A DNA stretch of 37,475 nucleotides, taken from DATMMS01 sp036824145 (GTDB lineage Bacteria > Chloroflexota > Dormibacteria > DASZGP01). How positions within the stretch are numbered: the first letter of the stretch is position 1; every line of letters starts with the position of its first letter. This document shows positions 20,948-31,697 of the stretch, one piece after another. The DNA lies in contig DAITAT010000011.1 in assembly GCA_036824145.1 (NCBI GenBank), forward strand, positions 1-37,475. Reading direction: 5' to 3'. The position numbers and the translations under genes were made by a program. Below the pieces are notes generated by a model. The model searched no databases. It was not told the origin of the DNA and was given only the letters and a program-made list of their open reading frames with translations.

Positions 20948-21325
20948 ATGTCGAGGGATTGCGTGAACACCGACGCGGCTCCAAAGTCGGCCTCGTACAG
21001 CCAGGCGGTAAAGGCCGCGGGACTGGTGTTTGTGTCCGGCCAGGCAGGCTTCGACCCGGTTACTGGAGAGCTTGCCGGCTCCACCATCCAGCAGCAGACG
21101 CGCCAATGCCTGAAGAACGTGTCAGCGATCCTGGACGCTGCTGGGAGCTCGATGGACAAGATCATCAGCGCCACCTTTATCCTGCGCGACCCTGCGGACT
21201 TCGCGGGCATGAATGAGGAGTGGCAGGCGTGGTTCCCGATCGACCCGCCGGCCAGGCAGGGCGCAATGCTCCCCGTCGATGTGGCGGGACTGCGAGTGTC
21301 AATCGCGGCGATCGCGGAGACTTGA
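20948..21325 (+). CDS. RidA/YjgF family protein, non-canonical active site
   Basis: The 125-residue protein has the RidA fold signature: YSQAVKAAGLVFVSGQAGFDP, then a helix with QCLKNVSAILDAAG, then DFAGMNEEW and PPARQGAM. Archetypal RidA deaminates enamine/imine intermediates such as 2-aminoacrylate. The substrate-binding Arg is kept (R103 in PPARQG). However, the C-terminal VEIEAIA motif reads VSIAAIA, so both Glu residues are lost, including the one placed near the catalytic water. It therefore probably belongs to another Rid subfamily with a different substrate. The ATG has a strong AAGGAGG ribosome-binding site 7-8 nt upstream. The region 20756-20947 before it shows only a short unlikely ORF and no riboswitch I know. 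Confidence 0.88.
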   Translation: MSRDCVNTDAAPKSASYSQAVKAAGLVFVSGQAGFDPVTGELAGSTIQQQTRQCLKNVSAILDAAGSSMDKIISATFILRDPADFAGMNEEWQAWFPIDPPARQGAMLPVDVAGLRVSIAAIAET

Positions 21326-21329
21326 GTGT

Positions 21330-21346
21330 CAGGATCCGTGATCCTG
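21330..21346. terminator. Hairpin between convergent ridA-like gene and gyrA
   Basis: CAGGATC and GATCCTG form a perfect 7-bp stem with a 3-nt loop, 5 nt after the RidA stop. A second 6-bp stem, CCAGCA/TGCTGG, lies at 21371-21387. Neither has a T-tract, so they are weak candidates for a two-way terminator region. Confidence 0.35.
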
Positions 21347-21413
21347 GAACCTTGGGGAGGCGGATCGACTCCAGCACCCTCTGCTGGGCGACACCAGGCT
21401 CAGGCGTGCTCGC

Positions 21414-23897
21414 CTACCCCTCCTCTTCGTCGACTTCCTCGCGCTCGCCGACCCCGGCGATCGAGCCCACGGTGTCGTCTTCGTTGAGGCGCATGATGAT
21501 CACGCCCTGGGTCTGCCGGCTCGTGATCCTCACCTCGGAGAGGTCGGTCCTGATGACCTGGCCCTGGGCGCTGACCACCATCAACTCCTCACTGGTGTCC
21601 TCGACGAGCCGGATGCCAATCAGCTTGCCGGTCTTGTCGGTGACCTGCAGCGTGTACACGCCCTGGCCGCCGCGGTGGTGGGTGGGGTACTCGCTGAGGG
21701 GGGTCAGCTTGCCGTAGCCCTTCTCGCTGACCACCAGGAGGAAGGCGTCTGGCTTCACGATCTCCATGCCCGCGGCCTGCGCGCCGGGGCGCAGCCGCAG
21801 CCCGCGAACGCCCATCGTGGCGCGGGCCATCGGTCGCACTTCCCTCTCATGGAAGCGCACGGACTTGCCGTCGGTGGTGGCGAAGATCAACTCGTAGTCG
21901 CCGCTGGTCATGGCCACCCACTGCAGCCGGTCGTCACCGCGCAGCACCATCGCGATCTTGCCGTTCTTGTTGACCGACCGGAACTCGGTCGCCGGCGTCT
22001 TCTTGATCATGCCTTTGACGGTTGCGCTGAAGAGGTATTGGTCGTCAGACCATTCCTGCACCGCCACCAGCGAGGTGATGACGTCGTGCTGGCTGATGTC
22101 GATCATGTTCACCACCGGGATACCCTTGGACTGGCGCGACGCGTCGGGCACCTCGTGGGTGCGGACGCGGTAGACCCTGCCGCTGCCGGTGAAGAAGAGA
22201 AGGTCGCTCTTGGTGCTGGCGACGATGACGTGCTTGACGTAGTCCTCTTCCCGAACCTTGCCGCCCATCAGGCCCTTGCCGCCTCGCTTCTGAGGCTTGT
22301 ACGTCCGCGCCGGGACACGCTTGATGTAGCCCTTGTCGGTGAGGGTGACGACCACGTCCTCGGTTGCGATCAGAGCCTCGTCGTCCATGTCAGTGGAGGC
22401 GTCCCACGCGATCGTGGTACGACGGTTATCGCCGTACTTCTTCTTGAGGTCCTCGAGGTCGTCCTTGATCAGCAGAAGCACCTTGCGGGGGTTGGCCAGG
22501 ATATCTTCGAGGTAGGCGATCCTCTCGATCACCTCCTTGTACTCGGCGGCAACCTTGCCCGCCTCCATCTTGCTGAGCCGCCCAAGGCGCATATCGATGA
22601 TGGCCTTGGACTGGCGCTCGGAGAGCTTCAGCTGCTTCTCCAGGTTGGCCTGCGCGGCGGCCTCGTTGTCGGAGCCACGGATGATCTTGATCACCTTGTC
22701 GATGTTGTCGATGGCGATCTTCAGACCCTCGAGGATGTGGGCTCGGTCCTGCGCCCGCGCCAGCTCGTAGCGGGTCCGCCGGGTGATCACGTCGCGGCGG
22801 TAGTCGATGTGGTGCTGCAGCATCGACTTCAGGTTCAGGGTCACCGGCCGGCCGTCGACAAGGGCGAGCATGATCACGCCAAAGGTCGACTGCAGCGCGG
22901 TGTGCTTGTAGAGGTTGTTGAGCACGGTCATCGGCCGAGCGTCCCTCTTCAACTCGATGACGATGCGCATGCCGTTGCGGTCGGATTGGTCGCTGAGGTC
23001 GCGGATGCCTTCCAGCTTTCGCTCACCCACCAGCTCGGCGATCTTGGCGACCAACGATGACTTGTTGACCTGGTAGGGGATCTCCTCGATGACGATCTGC
23101 TCGTAACCGCTCTTGCTCTCCTCGAAGACGTGGCGGGCGCGCACGATGATGCGGCCGTGGCCGGTCCCGTAGGCGGCCTTGATGCCCTCGGAGCCGACGA
23201 TGATCCCACCGGTCGGGAAGTCCGGGCCCTGGACGTATTGGAGCAGTTCCTCGGTGGTGATCTCGGGGTTGTCGATGAGCGCCGTGCTGGCGTCGCAGAT
23301 CTCGCGGAGGTTGTGCGGGGGCACGTTTGTGGTCATGCCGACAGCGATCCCGGTGGAGCCGTTGAGGAGCAGGTTGGGCAGCAGTGCCGGCAGCACCGAG
23401 GGCTCGAGCGTGGTCGCGGAGTAGTTGTCGACCCAGTCGACAGTCTCCTTCTCGAGGTCGTTCAGGATCTCCATCGCCGGCGCCGCCAGCCGCGCCTCGG
23501 TGTACCGATAGGCGGCCGCGGAGTCGCCGTCCTGGCTGCCGAAGTTGCCCTGGCCGAGGACCAGCGGGTAGCGCATGTTCCAAGGCTGGGCGAGGCGGAC
23601 CAGGGTGTCGTAGACCGAGGCGTCGCCGTGGGGGTGGTACTGCTTGAGGACCTCACCGACGATGGCGGCGCACTTCTGGAAGCGCGCCCCAGGGGTCATC
23701 CCCTGGTCGTACATCGAGTACAGAATCCGGCGCTGCACCGGCTTCAAGCCGTCCCGCACGTCGGGCAGGGCGCGCGAGACGATGACCGACATGGCGTAGT
23801 CCATGTAGGAGCTCGACATCTCGGTCTCGATCTCCCTTGCCTTGATGACGCCGATCATCTGGCCGCTCTCCGTTGTCGTCCGGTTGTCGTCAGCCAT
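21414..23897 (-). CDS. gyrA: DNA gyrase subunit A
   Basis: GyrA cuts and rejoins DNA in the gyrase heterotetramer. The winged-helix region carries the active-site Tyr in YRYTEARL (Y132). The coiled-coil and C-terminal beta-pinwheel follow, and the GyrA box QKRGGKG marks gyrase rather than Topo IV. The quinolone-determining region reads HPHGDASVYDT, with Ala where E. coli has Ser83, as in mycobacteria. A strongly acidic tail ends in EEVDEEEG. The length of 827 aa is normal. The start lies only 2 nt after the fabF stop, so it is the last gene of the gyrB-plsX-fabF-gyrA run. Confidence 0.98.
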   Translation of the reverse strand: MADDNRTTTESGQMIGVIKAREIETEMSSSYMDYAMSVIVSRALPDVRDGLKPVQRRILYSMYDQGMTPGARFQKCAAIVGEVLKQYHPHGDASVYDTLVRLAQPWNMRYPLVLGQGNFGSQDGDSAAAYRYTEARLAAPAMEILNDLEKETVDWVDNYSATTLEPSVLPALLPNLLLNGSTGIAVGMTTNVPPHNLREICDASTALIDNPEITTEELLQYVQGPDFPTGGIIVGSEGIKAAYGTGHGRIIVRARHVFEESKSGYEQIVIEEIPYQVNKSSLVAKIAELVGERKLEGIRDLSDQSDRNGMRIVIELKRDARPMTVLNNLYKHTALQSTFGVIMLALVDGRPVTLNLKSMLQHHIDYRRDVITRRTRYELARAQDRAHILEGLKIAIDNIDKVIKIIRGSDNEAAAQANLEKQLKLSERQSKAIIDMRLGRLSKMEAGKVAAEYKEVIERIAYLEDILANPRKVLLLIKDDLEDLKKKYGDNRRTTIAWDASTDMDDEALIATEDVVVTLTDKGYIKRVPARTYKPQKRGGKGLMGGKVREEDYVKHVIVASTKSDLLFFTGSGRVYRVRTHEVPDASRQSKGIPVVNMIDISQHDVITSLVAVQEWSDDQYLFSATVKGMIKKTPATEFRSVNKNGKIAMVLRGDDRLQWVAMTSGDYELIFATTDGKSVRFHEREVRPMARATMGVRGLRLRPGAQAAGMEIVKPDAFLLVVSEKGYGKLTPLSEYPTHHRGGQGVYTLQVTDKTGKLIGIRLVEDTSEELMVVSAQGQVIRTDLSEVRITSRQTQGVIIMRLNEDDTVGSIAGVGEREEVDEEEG

Positions 23898-23899
23898 CT

Positions 23900-25171
23900 C
23901 TATCCCTCATAGCGCCTGAAGACCAGGCAGGCGTTCTGGCCGCCGAAACCAAAGGAGTTCGACATCGCGATGTCGATCTCGGCGGCGCGCGCCTGGTTGG
24001 GGATGTAGTCGAGGTCGCAGTCCGGGTCGGGAGTCTCGTAGTTGATGGTGGGGTGAAGCGTGCCCCGGGTGAGCCCGAGGACGGTGGCCACCGCCTCGAC
24101 GCCTCCGGCGGCGCCCAGGGTGTGGCCGATCATCGACTTGGTCGAGCTGATCGGCACCTTGTACGCATGGGCGCCAAGCGCCTTCTTGATGGCCGCGGTC
24201 TCGGCCTTGTCGTTCATCTGGGTCGAGGTGCCGTGGGCGTTGATGTAGCCAACCTCGTCGGGCGCGACGTTGGCGTCCCTCAAGGCCCGCTCCACGGCTA
24301 GCGCGGCGCCATAGCCGCCGTCCTCGGGCATGACCTGGTGGTAGGCGTCATCGGTCGAGGCGAAGCCGATCACCTCGGCGATGACCTTGGCCCCCCGGGC
24401 CAACGCGTGCTCCTCGGTCTCGAGGAAGAGATAGCCGGCGCCCTCGGCGCCGACGAACCCGTCGCGGTTGAGGTCGAACGGCCTGCTGGCCTTCTCCGGC
24501 TCGTCGTTGTTGGTGGTCAGCGCCTTCATGGCGCAGAAGAGCGCGATTCCCCAATCCGATAGGTTGGCTTCGGTGCCGCCAGCGAGGGCGGCGTCGGCGT
24601 CACCGTACTGGAGCACCCGAAGCGCGTTGCCGATCGACTGCGTGCTGGCGGCGCAGGCGGTTACCGAGGTGTCGTTGTGGCCGCGGAAACCGAACTCCAT
24701 CGCCAGCGAGGCGCCCGCCATGTTGGGCAGCATCCTGGAGACGAAGAACGGCGATATTCGCTCGTGGGTGGGCCCGCCGCTCTCGACCTGCTGGTAGGTG
24801 TCGGTAAAACTGCCCAGCGAGGTGCCGTTGACGACTCCGACTCGATCGCGGTCGACCCCGTCGGGCGTGCCATCAACCGAGCCCTGCAGGGATAGCCCCG
24901 CCTGGGACACCGCCTGGCGCGCCGCGATGATGGCGATCTGGCTGAAACGCGCGGTGCGGCGGATCTCCTTGGCTCCCAGGTGTTCGGAGATGTCGAGGTT
25001 CTTGATCTGGCCGGCGATCTTGCTGGTGATGTTGTCGGTCGGGTAACCATCGAGCGGGGCGATCCCCGACTTACCCTCGATGAGGGCGTGATAGAAGGCG
25101 TCGACGTCGTTGGCGATGGGGTTGACAGTGCCCATTCCAGTGATCACGACCCGAGGCTTGCCGTTTTTCAC
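23900..25171 (-). CDS. fabF: Beta-ketoacyl-ACP synthase II
   Basis: FabF elongates acyl-ACP with malonyl-ACP in fatty acid synthesis. The catalytic triad is complete: C173 in SVTACAAS, H313 in NAHGTSTQMND and H350 in KSMIGHTLGAAGG. The length of 423 aa is typical. The first residues, KPRVVITGMGTVNPI, match the family N-terminus, supporting the ATG at 25171, which overlaps the plsX stop by 4 nt (ATGA). No acpP, fabD or fabG lies next to it. Confidence 0.97.
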   Translation of the reverse strand: MKNGKPRVVITGMGTVNPIANDVDAFYHALIEGKSGIAPLDGYPTDNITSKIAGQIKNLDISEHLGAKEIRRTARFSQIAIIAARQAVSQAGLSLQGSVDGTPDGVDRDRVGVVNGTSLGSFTDTYQQVESGGPTHERISPFFVSRMLPNMAGASLAMEFGFRGHNDTSVTACAASTQSIGNALRVLQYGDADAALAGGTEANLSDWGIALFCAMKALTTNNDEPEKASRPFDLNRDGFVGAEGAGYLFLETEEHALARGAKVIAEVIGFASTDDAYHQVMPEDGGYGAALAVERALRDANVAPDEVGYINAHGTSTQMNDKAETAAIKKALGAHAYKVPISSTKSMIGHTLGAAGGVEAVATVLGLTRGTLHPTINYETPDPDCDLDYIPNQARAAEIDIAMSNSFGFGGQNACLVFRRYEG

Positions 25172-26265
25172 GCCATCTTCTCCATCACCGGTGCGACGCC
25201 GGCCAGCACCGGTTGTGACGCCTCCGTGGCGACCCCTTGCATCGAGGCGCCGATGGCGCCGGTAGTCGCGCGGACCACGCCCCCGCGCACCGCCTCGGCT
25301 CCTCGCAGGATGGCATTCTTCATCGCCTCCGCGTCGGAGCGACCGTGGGCGATTATGCAGACTCCGTTGACCCCGAGCAGCGGGGCGCCCCCGATCTGCC
25401 GCCAGTCGGCCCGGCCGCGGATCTTGCCAATGGTTGGCTTGAGCAGCAGCCCGCCGGCGATCCCCATCGGCGACTTCTTCGCCTCATCGCGAATTGTCCT
25501 GAGCAGGAATTCGGCAGCGCCCTCAATGGTCTTGAGGGCCACGTTGCCGGTGAAGCCGTCGGTGACGACCACGTCCACGGAGCCGTCAAACAGATTCTTG
25601 CCCTCGACGTTGCCGGCAAAGTTCAGCGGTAGCTGCTTGAGCAGCTGGTGCGTCTCGACGGTGAGGGCGTTGCCCTTGGTCTCCTCTTCGCCAATCGACA
25701 ATAGGCCGATGCGAGGCTTCTCAATCCCCATCACACGACGCCCGTAGGCATCGCCGAGCAGGGCGAACTGCGCCAGCCAGGCCGGCTTGACATCGGTGTT
25801 GGCACCAACGTCGAGCATGAAGGTGTAGCCGGTCTTGCCCGGGATGAGGGTGCCGATGGCGGGGCGCTCCAGGCCGGGGATGCGCTTGAGCTCGAAGATC
25901 GCCGCGGCCATCACGCCACCGCTGTTGCCGGCCGACACGACGGCGTCGGCCTTCCCGTCCGCCACCAGCCTGGCCGCCACCCGGATCGAGGCCTCGTGCT
26001 TCCGCCGCACCGAGGCGGCGGCGTGATCGTCCATCTCGACGACTTCGCTGGCGGCCACCGTTGAGATCCGCGAGCGTACCTCCGGGTCATCGCCAAGAGA
26101 CAGCGCCATCTCCTTCTCGACCACGTCGGGCTTGCCCACGAGGATGATCTCGATCCGCGTGTCGGCGTCAGCCGCCAAGACCGCACCGACAACGATCTCG
26201 TGCGGCGCGTGGTCACCGCCCATGGCGTCGACGGCGATTCGAACCCGGTTCCCTTCCTGTGTCAT
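25168..26265 (-). CDS. plsX: Phosphate acyltransferase PlsX
   Basis: PlsX converts acyl-ACP to acyl-phosphate, which feeds PlsY in phospholipid synthesis. The N-terminus RIAVDAMGGDHAPHEIVVGA is the family signature, followed by SAGNSGGVMAAAIF and TDGFTGNVALKTIEG. The length of 365 aa includes a C-terminal extension of about 25 residues. It lies 17 nt downstream of gyrB and is coupled to fabF. PlsX/Fab pairing is common; placement between gyrB and gyrA is not. Confidence 0.97.
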   Translation of the reverse strand: MTQEGNRVRIAVDAMGGDHAPHEIVVGAVLAADADTRIEIILVGKPDVVEKEMALSLGDDPEVRSRISTVAASEVVEMDDHAAASVRRKHEASIRVAARLVADGKADAVVSAGNSGGVMAAAIFELKRIPGLERPAIGTLIPGKTGYTFMLDVGANTDVKPAWLAQFALLGDAYGRRVMGIEKPRIGLLSIGEEETKGNALTVETHQLLKQLPLNFAGNVEGKNLFDGSVDVVVTDGFTGNVALKTIEGAAEFLLRTIRDEAKKSPMGIAGGLLLKPTIGKIRGRADWRQIGGAPLLGVNGVCIIAHGRSDAEAMKNAILRGAEAVRGGVVRATTGAIGASMQGVATEASQPVLAGVAPVMEKMA

Positions 26266-26282
26266 GTCAGCGGCAGGTGAAG

Positions 26283-28235
<1,953 letters not shown>

Positions 28236-28414
28236 AGTAGATTGATGCCTCCAAGTGACCTAGATTTTACCAGAAGCGGGGTGCCTTCCGCCTCTGTTTT
28301 TAGGCTGACGCAATTCCACAGACTGGTGGTGCTGGGCCCGCTTTTTGAACTCCGCTGAGCCCGTGCCGACATGGAATCGTCGCCGTCGTGGCGCCGGCGC
28401 GGTTCAGCGGTCGA

Positions 28415-29989
28415 TCAGGCGCGCCAGGTCAGCTTGGGATGGCGCGCCGCGCGGACCTCGTCGAGGCGCCCCACCGGGGTCTCGTGGGGAGCGTGCCGGA
28501 CCATGTCGGGGTCGGTCTGGACCTCGTGCCAGATCTGCTCCACCGCCGCCACGAACGAGTCCAAGGTCTCACGCGACTCCGTCTCGGTCGGCTCTACCAT
28601 CAGCGCTTCGGGCACGGTCAGGGGGAAGCTCACGGTGGGAGCGTAGAAGCCGAAGTCCAGGAGCCGCTTGGCCAGGTCGATGTTGCGGACACCGAGCTCC
28701 TTGGCCTTGCGGGTGGTGAGGACGAACTCGTGCAAGCTGGGCTCCTCGGAGGCCACGTCAAAGGTCGTCTTCAGCCGCGCCTTCAGGTAGTTGGCATTGA
28801 GGACGGCGTCCATCGCCACCTGGCGCAGGCCGTCGCCGCCGTAAGCGCGCATGTACGCATAGGCCTTGACCAGGACGGCGAAGTTGCCCACGAAGCTGCG
28901 CACCTTGCCGATCGATTGGGGCCGGTCCCAGTCGAGGTAGTACTCCGGACCGCCGGCGCCTTCGCGCTTCTCGACCGTGGGGACGGGGAGGTACTGGGCC
29001 AGCCGCTCGCGGACGCCGCACGGTCCGGCTCCCGGTCCACCGCCTCCGTGGGGGGTGGAGAAGGTCTTGTGGAGGTTGAGGTGGACGACGTCGAAGCCCA
29101 TGTCGGCGGGGCGGGCGATGCCAACCATGGCGTTGAGGTTGGCGCCGTCGTAGTAGAGCAGCGCGCCGGCCCCATGGGCGGCTTTGGCGATCTCGGCGAT
29201 GTCGCGCTCGAAGAGACCCAGCGTATTGGGGTTGGTGAGCATGATGGCGGCGACGTGCGGACCCAGCTTGGCGCGGTAGTCGTCGAGGTCGACGAGCCCC
29301 TGGGCGGTGGACTTGACCGTCACCGCCTTCAGCCCGGCCAGGGTGGCCGAGGCCGGGTTGGTTCCATGCGCCGAGTCCGGCACCAGCACCGTGTCCCGCT
29401 GCTCGCCCTGGCCCTGGTCGCGATGGAAGGCCTGGATGATGCGCAGCCCGGTCCACTCACCGTGGGCGCCGGCGGCGGGCTGAAGGCTGATGCGGTCCAT
29501 ACCGGTGATCTCCTGCAGCCAGGTCTCCAACTCGAAGAGCAGTTGCAGCGCGCCCTGGATGGTGTCCTCGGGCTGATAGGGGTGGATTTGGGCGAAACCG
29601 TCCAGGCGCGCCAGCGCCTCGTTGACCGCCGGGTTGTACTTCATGGTGCAGCTGCCCAGCGGGTAGAGGCCCTCCTGCAGCGAGAAGGTGCGCCGGGCGA
29701 GGCGTCCAAAGTGGCGCAGCACCTCCGGCTCGCTGGTGGTCGGAAGGCCCAGTGGCTGACGGCGCCGGCGGTCGACCGGGATGACGTCGTCGAGGTTGCG
29801 CTCGGGCACCCCGGCGGGGGGAAGCTGCGGCCCCCCGTGGGGGTGGTGGCGCAGCTCGTTGATGAGCCGCTCGGGACCACGGCCGCTGGCGTGGGCGCCT
29901 GCCTCGTCCGGCTCGACAGCGGCGGCCGCGCCGTTGGTCGAAACCTCCTCGGCCCGGGTTGCCTCGCCGGTCGTCTGGTCGGCGGTCAA
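28415..29989 (-). CDS. gcvPB: Glycine dehydrogenase (decarboxylating) subunit 2
   Basis: This is the C-terminal half of the P-protein, which decarboxylates glycine and passes the aminomethyl group to lipoyl-GcvH. The PLP lysine is K308 in HLNLHKTFSTPHGGGGPG. Other blocks are GLYPLGSCTMKYNP and PDSAHGTNPASA. The frame is open to 30646, but that part overlaps gcvPA out of frame. The start is TTG at 29989, overlapping the gcvPA stop as TTGA. The first 35 residues are a low-complexity Ala/Glu-rich extension not present in most homologues. The total is 524 aa. Confidence 0.95.
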   Translation of the reverse strand: MTADQTTGEATRAEEVSTNGAAAAVEPDEAGAHASGRGPERLINELRHHPHGGPQLPPAGVPERNLDDVIPVDRRRRQPLGLPTTSEPEVLRHFGRLARRTFSLQEGLYPLGSCTMKYNPAVNEALARLDGFAQIHPYQPEDTIQGALQLLFELETWLQEITGMDRISLQPAAGAHGEWTGLRIIQAFHRDQGQGEQRDTVLVPDSAHGTNPASATLAGLKAVTVKSTAQGLVDLDDYRAKLGPHVAAIMLTNPNTLGLFERDIAEIAKAAHGAGALLYYDGANLNAMVGIARPADMGFDVVHLNLHKTFSTPHGGGGPGAGPCGVRERLAQYLPVPTVEKREGAGGPEYYLDWDRPQSIGKVRSFVGNFAVLVKAYAYMRAYGGDGLRQVAMDAVLNANYLKARLKTTFDVASEEPSLHEFVLTTRKAKELGVRNIDLAKRLLDFGFYAPTVSFPLTVPEALMVEPTETESRETLDSFVAAVEQIWHEVQTDPDMVRHAPHETPVGRLDEVRAARHPKLTWRA

Positions 29990-31323
29990 GCCAGCGCCTC
30001 GACGTAAGTCTCGAGCGACCGCGGGCTGTTCATCTCGGTGACCGCAACCAGCAGGCAGTCGGCCAGGGCGGGATCCTGACCGCCGAGGTCGAGCCCGCCG
30101 ATGATGTTGCGCTGACGGAGGCGCGCCAGGGAATCCACGGCCGGCCCCGGGCAGCGCAGCGCGAACTCCCACAAGAATGGCGCATCGAAGGCCAGGGAGT
30201 ACCCGGGCAAAGCGGCCAGCTGGTCGGCGAGGTGGTGGGCGCGCTGAACGCTGATTTCGGCCACCCGCCTTAGCCCGGCGGCGCCCATGACCCCCATGTA
30301 AGCTGTGGCGCCCAGCGCGATCAGGGCCTGGTTGGTGCAGATGTTGCTGGTCGCAGACTCGCGGCGGATGTGCTGCTCGCGGGCCTGCAGCGTGAGGACG
30401 AAGCCGCGATGCCCCTCCCCGTCGACAGTCTCGCCGACAAGTCGTCCGGGGATCTTCCGTAGCAACCGCTTCGACGCCGCCAGGTAGCCGCAGTAAGGGC
30501 CCCCATACCAGAGCGGGATGCCGAGCTGCTGGCACTCGCCAACGGCGATGTCGGCGCCGAACTCGCCGGGAGCCTCGATCAGCGCCAGGGCGATTGGATC
30601 GCTGACGGCCACCGCCAGCGCGCCCGCCGCGTGGGCGGCCTCGCATAGCCCGGCGGCATCCTCGAGCAGTCCGTAGAAGTTGGGCTGCTGCAGGATTAGG
30701 GCGGCCGCTCCCTCGAGCGCCGCGGTCACCCCTTGCGGGTCCACGCGGCCGCCCTGGGCCGGCACCACCGTGACCTCGAAGCCGCGGCCCGCCCCGTAGG
30801 TCCGAAGCACCGCGAGGTACTCCGGGTGCACCGTGCCGGCGACGACCACGCGGTCTCGGTCGGTCTCGACCACGGCCATCACAGCCGCCTCGGCGGTGGC
30901 GGTGGCGGCTTCATACATGGAGGCGTTGGCCACGTCCATCCCGGTCAGCTCAGCGATCATCGACTGGAACTCGAAGATCGATTGCAGCCAGCCCTGGCTG
31001 GCCTCCGCCTGGTAGGGCGTGTAGGCGGTGAAGAACTCGGGGCGGCTGATGACCTGCGTGACGGCGGCCGGGATGAAGCGACGGTAGGCGCCGGCGCCGA
31101 TGAAGCCGTCGAGCTGGGTAAGGTCCTGGTTCTGGCGCGCCAGGGCGCCGAAGTACTCGACCAGCTCCTGCTCCGACAGTCCGGCGGGGAGCTGCGGCTG
31201 GCGGCGGAGGGCGGCAGGCACGGAGGCGAAGAGCGCTTCCTGGTCCTCTGCCCCAACCGTCTTCAGCATCTCCTCGCGGTCGGCTGGCGACAGCGGGAGG
31301 TAGCGATGCTCGACGGCCGTCAG
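29986..31323 (-). CDS. gcvPA: Glycine dehydrogenase (decarboxylating) subunit 1
   Basis: This is the N-terminal half of the split P-protein, forming an alpha2beta2 enzyme with GcvPB. Diagnostic stretches are FIGAGAYRRFIPAAV, TPYQAEASQGWLQSIFEFQS and SNICTNQALIAL. The first ATG (31269) would remove RYLPLSPADREEML, which is the conserved family start. The only start-like codon upstream is CTG at 31323, which overlaps the gcvH stop as CTGA and gives 445 aa. I therefore place the start there; if CTG is wrong, translation may use a nearby rare codon. Confidence 0.93.
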   Translation of the reverse strand: MTAVEHRYLPLSPADREEMLKTVGAEDQEALFASVPAALRRQPQLPAGLSEQELVEYFGALARQNQDLTQLDGFIGAGAYRRFIPAAVTQVISRPEFFTAYTPYQAEASQGWLQSIFEFQSMIAELTGMDVANASMYEAATATAEAAVMAVVETDRDRVVVAGTVHPEYLAVLRTYGAGRGFEVTVVPAQGGRVDPQGVTAALEGAAALILQQPNFYGLLEDAAGLCEAAHAAGALAVAVSDPIALALIEAPGEFGADIAVGECQQLGIPLWYGGPYCGYLAASKRLLRKIPGRLVGETVDGEGHRGFVLTLQAREQHIRRESATSNICTNQALIALGATAYMGVMGAAGLRRVAEISVQRAHHLADQLAALPGYSLAFDAPFLWEFALRCPGPAVDSLARLRQRNIIGGLDLGGQDPALADCLLVAVTEMNSPRSLETYVEALA

Positions 31324-31697
31324 AGACCCTCGGTGAATGTGGTGTAGCCGGCCTCGTCGAGGAGCTCGGCCGAGACCGGTTCGGTCAGCTCCAGCCGCAG
31401 CATCCAGCCTTCACCGTAGGAGTCGGAGTTGATCAGCTCGGGCTTGTCGGTCAAGGCCGGGTTGGCCTCGACAACCTTCCCACTCACGGGCGCATAGAGG
31501 TCGGACGCAGCTTTGACCGACTCCACGACTCCGAATTTGGAGCCGGCGGCGACCTCGGTCCCCGGCTTTGGCATCTCAACATAGATGATGTCGCCGAGCT
31601 GGCTCTGGGCGTAATCGGTGATGCCGATCCGCGCCCCGCCGCCGTCCTCGGTCACCCACTCATGGGTCTGGCTGAAGCGGTATTTGGAAAGGTCCAT
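31320..31697 (-). CDS. gcvH: Glycine cleavage system H protein
   Basis: GcvH is the lipoyl carrier shuttling the aminomethyl group between P-, T- and L-proteins. The lipoylated lysine is K62 in VVESVKAASDLYAPVSG. The N-terminus YRFSQTHEWV and the mid-region GITDYAQSQLGDIIYVEMP are standard. The length of 125 aa is normal. The ATG directly abuts the gcvT stop. Its modification probably depends on the lipoate/octanoyl enzyme at 1119-1904 and other lipoylation genes outside the window. Confidence 0.97.
   Translation of the reverse strand: MDLSKYRFSQTHEWVTEDGGGARIGITDYAQSQLGDIIYVEMPKPGTEVAAGSKFGVVESVKAASDLYAPVSGKVVEANPALTDKPELINSDSYGEGWMLRLELTEPVSAELLDEAGYTTFTEGL

Noticed and set aside
29990..30646. 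Upstream extension of the gcvPB frame
   Set aside because: It overlaps gcvPA out of frame and has no homology-like features; TTG at 29989 fits.
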